The notes under the pieces are model-generated. The model had not been told where the DNA came from. It searched no databases and was given only the letters and a program-made list of their open reading frames with translations. The translations under genes and the position numbers were made by a program. Positions 1-6,209 of a DNA stretch of 9,239 bases are shown here, piece after piece. Every line of letters begins with the position of its first letter. Within the stretch, counting starts at the first letter, position 1. Origin of the DNA: Pseudomonadota bacterium (lineage in GTDB: Bacteria > Pseudomonadota > Gammaproteobacteria > Acidiferrobacterales > Acidiferrobacteraceae); NCBI GenBank assembly GCA_021797365.1, contig JAJZZU010000079.1, positions 1-9,239 on the forward strand. The letters are read 5' to 3'.

Positions 1-124
1 TCATGCCGCTTTTGCAAAAAATGGTGCCCCCGGGACATATCGTGCGCTGGCAGGCCGCGTGCGACTGCGCGGAGTAGGCGCGCCCGAGGGCACCCCGCGC
101 CGCTCGGGACACGACCGGCCGCCG

Positions 125-622
125 TCAGTCCTTGTCGTCCTCCGACGGGCCGGACGCATCTCTCGCCAAGGCCTTTTCGATGGCCGATTCAAGGGCCTTG
201 CCCAAAATGCCCCCGAGGGTGGCCCCGATCAGGGGGAGCATCCCGGCCGATATCAGGCCCGCCATCGCCCCGATCCCCACACCATGAGCCCCATCCTCGC
301 CACCCCCCTTGCGATCCCTTTTGGATGGAGACACCACCTTCCCGTAGCGCCGCACCGCATCTTCGCCTTTCGCGGCGAGGTTCATGAGGCTCGCGGCACT
401 GATCCCGAGGTGATCGGCCGCGGCACGAAGTTGCTCGACCGTAAGCGACGTCTCACCCTTCTCCACCCGTGACCACGTGGACCCGGCCAGCCCCAGCTGC
501 TCGGCAAACTGCACCTGTGTCAGCTTGCGCCGGCGCCGGAGCTCCGCCAAGACATAGCCGAGGACGGCGCGCGACGTCGCCACCAGTATGGGTTGCTGTC
601 CCGACCCCTTCTCCGCATCCAT
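125..622 (-). CDS. XRE-family helix-turn-helix regulator with glycine-rich hydrophobic tail
   Basis: This 165-residue protein is a probable DNA-binding repressor. Residues about 20-80 form a Cro/C1-type helix-turn-helix: LRRRRKLTQVQFAEQLGLAG followed by STWSRVEKGETSLTVEQLRAAADHLG-type sequence, with the usual recognition-helix and 'E-K-G' positions. A charged linker follows (about 85-110, rich in K, R, D and G). Next comes a glycine- and alanine-rich hydrophobic segment (about 112-145, with GIGAMAGLISAGMLPLIGA), then an acidic C-terminus. The tail could be a membrane hairpin or an oligomerisation helix; no ligand-binding domain is recognisable. The start is supported by a GAGGTGG ribosome-binding site just upstream (626-632, minus strand). 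It has its own promoter and an inverted repeat near its start, which suggests autoregulation. It is divergent from the 771-1548 gene pair and may also control that. The HTH call is firm; the role of the tail is inference. Confidence 0.85.
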   Translation of the reverse strand: MDAEKGSGQQPILVATSRAVLGYVLAELRRRRKLTQVQFAEQLGLAGSTWSRVEKGETSLTVEQLRAAADHLGISAASLMNLAAKGEDAVRRYGKVVSPSKRDRKGGGEDGAHGVGIGAMAGLISAGMLPLIGATLGGILGKALESAIEKALARDASGPSEDDKD

Positions 623-632
623 GGTCCACCTC

Positions 633-652
633 GCAAAAACATGATTTTTTGC
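633..652. promoter_or_regulatory. Probable operator: inverted repeat GCAAAAA-N6-TTTTTGC
   Basis: Perfect 7-bp arms (633-639 and 646-652) flank a 6-bp centre. The site lies between the XRE -10 element and its ribosome-binding site, over the predicted transcription start. That is where an autorepressor of the XRE/Cro type commonly binds. Binding by this particular protein is inference. Confidence 0.45.
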
Positions 653-681
653 AATATAGCGTTTTTACGTGTTTACTTCAA
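653..681 (-). promoter_or_regulatory. Sigma70-like promoter of the XRE gene
   Basis: Read on the minus strand, TTGAAG (681-676) and TATATT (658-653) are separated by exactly 17 bp, inside an AT-rich island in otherwise GC-rich DNA. Transcription would start near 646, about 24 bases before the XRE start codon. The assignment rests on consensus match and position only. Confidence 0.55.
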
Positions 682-708
682 ATAATGTAATATGCTTAAC
701 TTTCGTAT

Positions 709-737
709 TTGCTGTTCATGCAACTTCGCTTTATAGT
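709..737 (+). promoter_or_regulatory. Sigma70-like promoter for the 771-1548 gene pair
   Basis: TTGCTG (709-714) and TATAGT (732-737) are separated by 17 bp. The predicted start, near 744, lies just ahead of a GGGGAG ribosome-binding site (759-764), which is 6 bases from the ATG at 771. Together with the minus-strand promoter it makes the 623-770 island a divergent control region. Confidence 0.45.
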
Positions 738-770
738 CATGGTTCATGGTAACCCACTGGGGAGAACCCA

Positions 771-1030
771 ATGAAAAGGGAAGCGACGAGGCATGCGCGG
801 ATCCGCGGTCAGCAACACGGCATCCCGCCATGTATCCTGCACTTGCTTTAAGCCATTGGGCGCCGAATGTTCGATCGCCAGAGCGCGCGGTGCGGGTCTG
901 TTTCGACAAGAGGACGTGGCGGCGCGCCGCCCAAGCCATCAGACAGATCGCCGGATGGGCCGCTCTTGAGACGCATCCCAGGTATCATGACCCGATACAC
1001 TTTTTGACGATAAGGGCGACACAACTATGA
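771..1030 (+). pseudogene. Frameshifted small hypothetical protein upstream of the YbjN-like gene
   Basis: The ATG at 771 has a well-placed GGGGAG ribosome-binding site. It opens a frame reading MKREATRHARIRGQQHGIPP and ending at TAA (849-851) after 26 codons. The next frame, from 848, continues without a stop to 1030 and contains an FDKR-T-WRRA motif. Restoring one T in the CTTTAA run (846-851) joins them into an 86-residue protein. From memory, its 'R-x-RGIP...LLL...(V/I)xxFDKR-xxRR' pattern resembles small uncharacterised proteins of about 85 residues, possibly near the DUF4258 group; I cannot confirm that match. The downstream frame ends in TGA at 1028-1030, overlapping the ATG (1027) of the next gene in an ATGA junction. 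This implies the two were translated together. It could be a pseudogene, a sequencing error, or a slippage-dependent gene. I favour a pseudogene because the site is not a canonical slippery heptamer. Confidence 0.5.
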
Positions 1031-1548
1031 AAGTCAGCGATATCGAAAATTATCCAGGCCTGCAGAACATGGTGACCGCCGTCCTGGACGACATGGAGCT
1101 CACCCATCAGACGCTGGATGCCGAATATATCGTCCTGCGCCTATCCGCCGACAGCGGCATCCTGTCCTGCCAGATTCACACCGAGGATGAGGACGGTTGG
1201 CGATGCTTGGCCATTACCGTCGCGGCGCCGAGCTACGTACCCAAGGCGCGGTTCGCGGAGGTGTCGGAATGGGTCATCCGTCGCAACTACTCGCTCAGGG
1301 TCGGCGCCTATCACCTCGATCACGGCGACGGTGAGGTCCAATATCGCATTAATGCCCTGCTCGGCGATTCGCTGGCGACCCCCGAGATCGTCCAGGCCAA
1401 CCTGATCACCGCGCTGCAAATGATGGATCGTGCCGTTCCCGAGGTCATGGCGGTCGCCTTCGGCGACCAGACCGCCTTACAAGTGATCACGGACGCCGAT
1501 AAAATCGACGCGGACAATGACGAAGCGGCCGCCAGCCCCTTGCAATAA
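1027..1548 (+). CDS. YbjN-domain protein
   Basis: This 173-residue soluble acidic protein matches the YbjN family (putative sensory transduction regulator / type III chaperone-like fold). The recognisable order is: an N-terminal helix (about 1-25); a beta-rich middle with 'DGWRCLAITVAAPSYVP' (about 56-72); the 'VSEWVIRRNYSLRVGAYHLD' strand-helix unit (about 79-98); 'GEVQYRINALLGD' (about 102-114); and a C-terminal helix with the family-typical 'MMDRAVPEVMAVAFG' (about 131-145). A short acidic tail follows. No signal peptide or membrane segment is present. Members affect motility and stress phenotypes in E. coli, but no biochemical activity is agreed. The start follows an AAGGG (1012-1016) and overlaps the stop of the preceding broken gene by ATGA, so expression probably depends on the promoter near 709-737. 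If the upstream frame is broken, coupling may now be weakened. Confidence 0.85.
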   Translation: MKVSDIENYPGLQNMVTAVLDDMELTHQTLDAEYIVLRLSADSGILSCQIHTEDEDGWRCLAITVAAPSYVPKARFAEVSEWVIRRNYSLRVGAYHLDHGDGEVQYRINALLGDSLATPEIVQANLITALQMMDRAVPEVMAVAFGDQTALQVITDADKIDADNDEAAASPLQ

Positions 1549-2477
1549 GCGCGGAACACGGAGGGCGGCCGTCCGGCGAGGCCTTGTCATAACGGACGGG
1601 CCGGCACCAATAACCAGGAACACGCACAAACTTTACCGGTGGGGGAATCTTTGTGTGCGGCTCGCCAATCCCCATAAATATCGCGAGACCATCACCGGTC
1701 GACCGCTTTTTTGTGGCATGGAGTTGCCACCAAGACCCGGCGCGGTGGCCACACCACGCTTACCGACACCCGCCAATACGCAAGCAGGCCGCCATTCAAG
1801 CGGTGCCGGCGTCTTGCGACCTTCCTCGGCTCACTCCAATCGAATGCGGAGCAGTTGACAGATACCGGGCGCCTCGCGCCCATCCTGCGACGCACGTTTG
1901 CAAAACTCCCCAAGGACAAGCCTATGCGGCGACCTTATTGGCACCCGGATAGAGGGGACGGGGCGGTCAACGACCGTTTAGGTTCAGAAACCGATCGTAA
2001 ATATGCCGTCTCTGTGACCCCCCCTGGCGATCGGAGGCGAATGGAATGACACGGCGAACAGGACCATGGCCCGTGTGACATGCCGGCACATCGCCACCCG
2101 AGGCACCAAGACCGGCTGAAACGCGGGTCCTTACGCGGTCTTTCCGGTGAACCGGCCCGAGGCCGGGGCTGGGGCCCGCGACGGCACTGCGCGGCCTCGC
2201 GCCGATGAGGTTGCAACCGCGCCGGCCTCAAGCCCATACCGATCGATAGGACCGGATGATCACGAGCGGTCGGCATCCATAGGCGATCTCTGCAGAGGCC
2301 GGGCGCAGGAATCGCGTCGTGGCCGTCGGCCAGATCTCCCGGCATCCGCGCCATTCGCGCACAAGGCCGTGCCGCCGGGCCCGCGGGGCGATGCCGCCGA
2401 CAAGAAACCATTTATCACAAGACGGGGCGCAAACGACACCTGGCGGCCGGCCCTCCCGACGTAGGCGCACGCCCGGC
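1549..2477. other. Gene-free region, 929 bp
   Basis: I see no supportable gene. Open frames exist on both strands but are dominated by Arg, Pro, Ala and Gly, overlap one another, lack good ribosome-binding sites and match no family I recognise. Small structures are visible: GTGGCA-N6-TGCCAC (1713-1730), a T6 run at 1707-1712 after CGGTCGACCG, and CCGGCC-CGA-GGCCGG (2152-2166). No tRNA cloverleaf was found by eye. It lies between the convergent 3' ends of the YbjN-like gene and the transglutaminase gene, so it should hold terminators for both. I could not identify a clear one. Confidence 0.5.
1567..1602. other. Hairpin after the YbjN-like gene, possible terminator without U-tract
   Basis: CCGTCCG (1569-1575) pairs with CGGACGG (1593-1599). 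GG/CC at the base adds two more pairs across a single bulged G, with a 17-base loop. It begins about 20 bases after the stop at 1548. No run of T follows, so intrinsic termination is doubtful. Confidence 0.25.
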
Positions 2478-3350
2478 TCAATGACCGGTGCCACGGTCGA
2501 GCCTTCGTAGGCTGTGAGAATAGTGCCAGCACACGGCCTGTCGTTCGCAGCTACCCAGGAGAGGCGCGGCCAAGGCCGGGTCCGGCGCCGCCGCAAGCGC
2601 TATATGGTCCGCCCCCGCAAAGAGTCCCGAGGTCGGGTCCACGGCCACCCACCCGGCGCCCGGCAAGAAGACATCGACCCACGCATGAAGGGCTGCGGTA
2701 TCGACGCCCGGGTCCTCATCGCCCGTTTTGACGGCGAGGTCCATGAGGTACCCGGAGACGAAGCGGGTCGCAAAGCCCAGTCGCCGCGCCGTTTGCACGA
2801 GCAGCCAGGCATTGTCGCGACACGATCCGGTCCTTTCATGAAGCGTGGTCTCAACGTCTTGGATGCCGGGGTCGAGGCGACAGGTGTAGCGAACCGTGGC
2901 GGCAATCTGCTGCGCCGCATAGGCCAAGAATGGCACCGTCGACGCGGGACCCTTGCGCAACTGCTCCACGAACGCCTGAAAAAGCGCGCCCCGTTCCGAT
3001 ACCCATAGGTAGGGCGCAAGGCACGCGGCGAGGTCGGGGTCGTAGTGCGGCGGCCAGTGGACCGCCGTCTCTTCTAGCAAAAAATCCAGCGGATTGGTCT
3101 CATGCCAACAGAATGTCGCCATCATCACGACATCGAGGGCCTCCGCGCGCTCCGCAAAAACGGCGCGCGCGATCCGGTTACCGAAGAGATCGAACTGCCA
3201 GTGCAATGTCTGGGGTCGGGGCGTGAGCTGAAGCGAATAATCCTGAAGGCCGGCCGGCAGCACCGGGCTTAGCCGCAAGATGTGAGGGCCTAGAAAAACG
3301 GGGCTTGGGTAGTCATAGTGGATGCGATGGCTAAGGGTGAGGCGCTCCAT
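2478..3350 (-). CDS. Transglutaminase-like cysteine hydrolase of the Anbu cluster
   Basis: This 290-residue protein has a bacterial transglutaminase-like N-terminal beta domain (about 1-95, starting MERLTLSHRIHYDYPSPV). The papain-like transglutaminase core follows (about 135-240). The catalytic triad is visible: Cys177 in TGSCRDNAW, His222 in LHAWVDVF, and Asp238 in VAVDPTSGL. Family members are mostly thought to act as proteases or amidases rather than crosslinkers. I chose the ATG at 3350 because homologues start at the 'L-x-HxxxYxY' strand. An in-frame start further upstream would overlap anbu by about 140 bases. It begins 7 bases after the anbu stop with no good ribosome-binding site of its own, so translational coupling to anbu is likely. 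After the Asp motif, 'FAGADHIALAAAPDP' resembles the N-terminal half of the large transglutaminase/DUF2126 proteins, but this one stops there as a stand-alone form. It is probably cytoplasmic: no signal peptide is seen. Confidence 0.88.
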   Translation of the reverse strand: MERLTLSHRIHYDYPSPVFLGPHILRLSPVLPAGLQDYSLQLTPRPQTLHWQFDLFGNRIARAVFAERAEALDVVMMATFCWHETNPLDFLLEETAVHWPPHYDPDLAACLAPYLWVSERGALFQAFVEQLRKGPASTVPFLAYAAQQIAATVRYTCRLDPGIQDVETTLHERTGSCRDNAWLLVQTARRLGFATRFVSGYLMDLAVKTGDEDPGVDTAALHAWVDVFLPGAGWVAVDPTSGLFAGADHIALAAAPDPALAAPLLGSCERQAVCWHYSHSLRRLDRGTGH

Positions 3351-3357
3351 CGTGATG

Positions 3358-4134
3358 TCAGGGGCTGGGGGGAAACGGATAGACGTGGCCTGTGGTCTCA
3401 CCATCGTCGCCGGTTTCCCAGGAAAATTTGGGGAGGGTTTCAAGGGCCTGAATGAGGCCCTCGCTCCAACGTTGCCCGATCGCCTGCAAGAAGGTGTCAT
3501 CCTCCCCTAAGTGCAAAAAGCGGCCCTCATCGAAGATGTTTCGCCGGTAGATCAGCAGGTCGATGGGCGGCCCCACCGTGACGTTGCTACGCATGGTCGA
3601 GTTCATGGAGACAAGGGCGCAGCGCGCCGCCCGCTCGAGATCCAGGTCGGGGCTTACGACACGATCGAGGATGGGCTTGCCGTACTTGATCTCACCGATC
3701 TGCAAAAAGGGATGCTCCCGGGACTCATGAATGTAATTACCCTGCGGGTACACCATGAAGATCTCGGGTTTTTGTCCGGCGATCTGCCCCCCGAAGATGA
3801 AGGTGGCCTCGAAGCTCGTGTGCGCGGCGTCGCGCTCGGTCTGCTGGCGCTGAACCAAGGCATTGACCACGCCGACATAGTCCACGGCCTCTTGCATGGT
3901 TGATGCGGTGCGCAGACTGGGCCCCCCTTGCGTCATGTCGGTCCGCAGTTTCTTAACCACCGCCTGCGTGGTGGCTAGGTTGCCAGCCGAGAGCAGCGTG
4001 AAGTGCCGCGACCCCTCCACGGGAAATCGGTGCATTTTGGAGTAGGCGCTCACATTATCGATTCCGGCGTTGGTCCGGGAGTCGGAACAAAAGACGAGCC
4101 CTTCCTCTAGACGCATAGCCAAACAATACGTCAT
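3358..4134 (-). CDS. anbu: Anbu, proteasome/HslV-like N-terminal hydrolase
   Basis: This 258-residue protein is the bacterial proteasome relative called Anbu (ancestral beta subunit). It begins MTYCLAM, so removal of Met exposes Thr2 as the expected N-terminal nucleophile. This fixes the start at 4134. The supporting proteasome-fold residues are Asp18 in [11 protein letters not shown] and Lys33 in AYSKMHRF. The '[14 protein letters not shown]' strand-helix (about 47-60) corresponds to the usual S-A-G-N/D motif. Later features typical of the family are '[10 protein letters not shown]' (about 111-120), 'YGKPILDR' (about 151-158) and '[22 protein letters not shown]' (about 173-194). The C-terminus is acidic then proline-rich. 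Published Anbu structures show open ring or helical oligomers, with no dedicated ATPase known. A strong AAGGAGG lies at 4147-4153, spaced 12 bases from the ATG, slightly long. It leads a two-gene unit with the transglutaminase and is divergent from the ATP-grasp/alpha-E pair. All nucleophile-site residues I can place are present. Confidence 0.93.
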   Translation of the reverse strand: MTYCLAMRLEEGLVFCSDSRTNAGIDNVSAYSKMHRFPVEGSRHFTLLSAGNLATTQAVVKKLRTDMTQGGPSLRTASTMQEAVDYVGVVNALVQRQQTERDAAHTSFEATFIFGGQIAGQKPEIFMVYPQGNYIHESREHPFLQIGEIKYGKPILDRVVSPDLDLERAARCALVSMNSTMRSNVTVGPPIDLLIYRRNIFDEGRFLHLGEDDTFLQAIGQRWSEGLIQALETLPKFSWETGDDGETTGHVYPFPPSP

Positions 4135-4146
4135 GGATACCGCAAG

Positions 4147-4153
4147 CCTCCTT
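4147..4153 (-). promoter_or_regulatory. Strong ribosome-binding site of anbu
   Basis: AAGGAGG on the minus strand is a near-perfect anti-16S match, 12 bases from the start codon. It supports MTYC as the N-terminus, consistent with the Thr nucleophile requirement. Confidence 0.6.
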
Positions 4154-4532
4154 ATGGCGCCTATCTCGGTCCTGCGTCATCCAAGACCCGGAACACAAGA
4201 CACAACCGTGGTCGATGCAAGCGTCATGCCTCAGACCGCGTCTCATGGAACTTCTTGTAGCGCACCGCGCCCGGATGCGGGGCCCATTGCAAATGGAACA
4301 CGGAAAGTCGTCCTCTGTAAAGGGGCCGACACGCGCCGCGCCCGGTCAAACGCCGGCCACCTCTGCCCGATTCCGGGCACGCGCCTCATGGTGGGGCAGA
4401 CCGCTCGCCGGGACCTGCCCACCTCCCGGCCGATCAGGCGATGAGTTCTCATGGAGCCGATCCGGCTCGCACCATTTACCGTCCGGCACGCATATTGCTA
4501 GGCCTTGCCTTGCGCTTGGCGCCGACGGGTCT

Positions 4533-4550
4533 AAGGCGGAGCGCCTTTTT
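4533..4550 (+). terminator. Hairpin plus U-tract in the leader of the ATP-grasp gene, possible attenuator
   Basis: AAGGCG (4533-4538), a GAG loop and CGCCTT (4542-4547) form a perfect 6-bp stem that runs into TTTTT (4546-4550). It ends 30 bases before the ATP-grasp start codon, too close to terminate a different gene on this strand. If real, it would act as a leader attenuator. The stem is short, so strength is uncertain. Confidence 0.35.
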
Positions 4551-4580
4551 GGGGTCTCGGGAGTCACGACGGGTGCCAAC

Positions 4581-6014
4581 ATGGCATGGATGGACTACCA
4601 GGTTGAAAACTTTTACGACGAGGCCTTTGCCTTAGAGGGCCACCTGCGCCCTGGATCCAAGCTTTTATTTCAGTGCTTGTGTGGCCTATCCGCAGGCGAA
4701 TTGGGTCGCTATCAGGCCTTGGCGGAGGCCGCGCTTTATCGTATGGGCATCACCTTCGCCATCTACGGCGGCAACGAAGGGGCCGAAAAGATCCTTCCCT
4801 TTGACATTATTCCGCGCATCATCGAGTCAACGGAATGGGCGACGCTGGAGCGGGGCCTTAAGCAGCGGGCACATGCCCTGAATTTGTTTATCGCGGACAT
4901 TTACGGCGCAAGCAAGATATTGCGCGACGGCGTGGTCCCTCGGGATCTCGTTTTGTCGGCGCCGGCTTACCGGAAAGAATGCCAGGATCTGAGTGTCCCC
5001 CACGGTATCTGGAATCATATCTCGGGCATCGATCTCATTCGCGACCGATCCGGCCAGTTTTACGTCCTGGAAGATAATCTGAGATGCCCATCCGGCGTGT
5101 CCTATGTGCTCCAAAACCGTCGCGTCCTGAAGAGAATCCTCCCTCGCGTATTTGATGTCTCAAGGGTCCGGGCCGTCGATGACTACCCAAGCCGCCTCCT
5201 GGATGTGCTCGAGTATCTCGCTATTGCCCGGCAAGACGACCCGGTCACGGTGGTATTGACACCCGGCATGCATAATTCCGCCTATTTCGAGCATGCGTTT
5301 CTGGCTCAGCAGATGGGTGTCGAACTTGTCGAGGGGCGCGACCTCGTGGTCCGCAAAAAAGTGGTCTACATGAAAACGACGAGGGGTCTCAGGAAGGTCG
5401 ACGTGATCTATCGCCGCATCGACGATGATTTTCTGGATCCCTTGGTATTCCGGTCGGATTCTTGCCTGGGCGTGCCCGGGCTCATGGAATGTTATCGGGC
5501 GGGCCATGTGGCGCTCGCCAACGCGCCCGGCACCGGCGTGGCCGATGACAAGGCCTTGTACGCCTATATACCGCGCATCATCAAGTATTATTTGGGCGAA
5601 GACGCACTTATACCCAACGTCCCTACCTATCTCTGCCATGACCCAAAGGAATGTGACTACGTCCTGGCGCATATGAGCGAGATGGTGGTCAAGGCCACGG
5701 ACGGGTCGGGGGGATATGGCATGCTTGTGGGTCCGACCGCCAGCGCATCGGAGTTGGCGCTGTTCCGGGAACGGATCGTGGCGAATCCTCGCCGGTATGT
5801 GGCGCAACCGACCATCGCCCTTTCTCGGGCGCCGGTCTTGGCGGGCGACCACTTCGAGGGCCGCCATGTCGATCTGCGCCCCTACATCTTGTATGGACGC
5901 GACATCTACGTTCTTCCCGGCGGCCTGACCAGGGTCGCCTTAAAAAAGGGCTCCCTGGTGGTGAATTCATCGCAAGGCGGGGGGAGCAAGGATACCTGGG
6001 TCCTGCAAGGCTAG
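4581..6014 (+). CDS. Circularly permuted ATP-grasp protein
   Basis: This 477-residue protein matches the CP-ATP-grasp type 1 family (DUF404/DUF407), predicted to form amide or peptide bonds using ATP. Landmarks in order are: 'NFYDEAF' at about 10-16; '[18 protein letters not shown]' at about 62-79; '[20 protein letters not shown]' at about 161-180, probably including Mg/ATP ligands Glu164 and Asn166; '[15 protein letters not shown]' at about 224-238; '[16 protein letters not shown]' at about 369-384, with Lys371 and a glycine loop; 'DLRPYILYG' at about 431-439; and the C-terminal 'GGLTRVAL...[16 protein letters not shown]' (about 447-475). That ending is typical, so the gene is full length. 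I start it at 4581 ([11 protein letters not shown]) because the family's conserved region begins here; ATG at 4590 is an alternative. The upstream GGGTG is a weak ribosome-binding site. It pairs with the alpha-E gene downstream and with divergent anbu. The substrate is unknown. Confidence 0.92.
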   Translation: MAWMDYQVENFYDEAFALEGHLRPGSKLLFQCLCGLSAGELGRYQALAEAALYRMGITFAIYGGNEGAEKILPFDIIPRIIESTEWATLERGLKQRAHALNLFIADIYGASKILRDGVVPRDLVLSAPAYRKECQDLSVPHGIWNHISGIDLIRDRSGQFYVLEDNLRCPSGVSYVLQNRRVLKRILPRVFDVSRVRAVDDYPSRLLDVLEYLAIARQDDPVTVVLTPGMHNSAYFEHAFLAQQMGVELVEGRDLVVRKKVVYMKTTRGLRKVDVIYRRIDDDFLDPLVFRSDSCLGVPGLMECYRAGHVALANAPGTGVADDKALYAYIPRIIKYYLGEDALIPNVPTYLCHDPKECDYVLAHMSEMVVKATDGSGGYGMLVGPTASASELALFRERIVANPRRYVAQPTIALSRAPVLAGDHFEGRHVDLRPYILYGRDIYVLPGGLTRVALKKGSLVVNSSQGGGSKDTWVLQG

Positions 6015-6209
6015 AGGGGGGCGGTTTGCGCGGAAAACCCTGTTGCCGCCCGCACAGGCCTGCCCAGCCCTCCCCGTGCCGAGCCCGTGCCGTGGTATAA
6101 GGGATACGGATGGCGGGTGTCGGGATGGGCGCTGTCGTTTTTCGGCAAGAGTGCGCGCGTATCATGCGGTCATGGGTCGACTAGGCATACCATGAAAAAG
6201 GAGGCCGAC
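6015..6209 (+). promoter_or_regulatory. Spacer between ATP-grasp and alpha-E genes with possible internal promoter
   Basis: These partners are often tightly linked, but here 195 bases separate them. An extended -10 motif, TGGTATAAG (6093-6101), could start an alpha-E transcript about 100 bases upstream of its start codon; no good -35 is present. Just after the ATP-grasp stop, GGGCGG (6019-6024) can pair with CCGCCC (6046-6051). An alternative inner stem pairs GGTTT (6023-6027) with AAACC (6035-6039). The two share bases, so they are mutually exclusive. No U-tract follows. Confidence 0.3.
6198..6204 (+). promoter_or_regulatory. Ribosome-binding site deciding the alpha-E start
   Basis: AAGGAGG sits 5 bases upstream of ATG 6210. 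An upstream in-frame ATG at 6192 has no such site and would place the AAGGAGG inside the gene. This selects 6210. Confidence 0.65.

Larger units (their letters stand above)
4135..4580. promoter_or_regulatory. Divergent intergenic region between anbu and the ATP-grasp gene
   Basis: This 446-bp spacer must hold the promoters of both gene pairs. An open frame from 4215 runs in phase into the ATP-grasp gene. Its first 122 codons are low-complexity and outside the family's usual N-terminus, so I treat it as non-coding. I could not pick a convincing -35/-10 pair on either strand, in contrast to the clear ones near 650-740. The only ordered signal I trust is the hairpin at 4533-4550. Confidence 0.45.

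Noticed and set aside
10..21. TTTTGCAAAA palindrome near the window edge, similar to the XRE operator half-sites
   Set aside because: It is short and AT-simple, at the edge of the window, with no promoter context. It could be a second site but cannot be supported.
1935..2411. A 158-codon minus-strand open frame in the gene-free block
   Set aside because: The Arg/Pro/Cys-rich sequence has no ribosome-binding site and no family match, and it competes with other equally open frames.
3351..3500. A 50-residue upstream extension of the transglutaminase
   Set aside because: It overlaps the anbu 3' end in another frame, has random-looking composition, and the family N-terminal strand begins at 3350.
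4215..4580. A 122-codon in-frame N-terminal extension of the ATP-grasp gene
   Set aside because: The extension is Arg/Pro/Ser rich, without family similarity or a ribosome-binding site. The known family N-terminus begins at 4581, and a hairpin with U-tract lies within the extension.
5160..5867. A 235-codon open frame antisense to the ATP-grasp gene
   Set aside because: It is a His/Arg-rich antisense shadow of a strongly conserved gene on the other strand.
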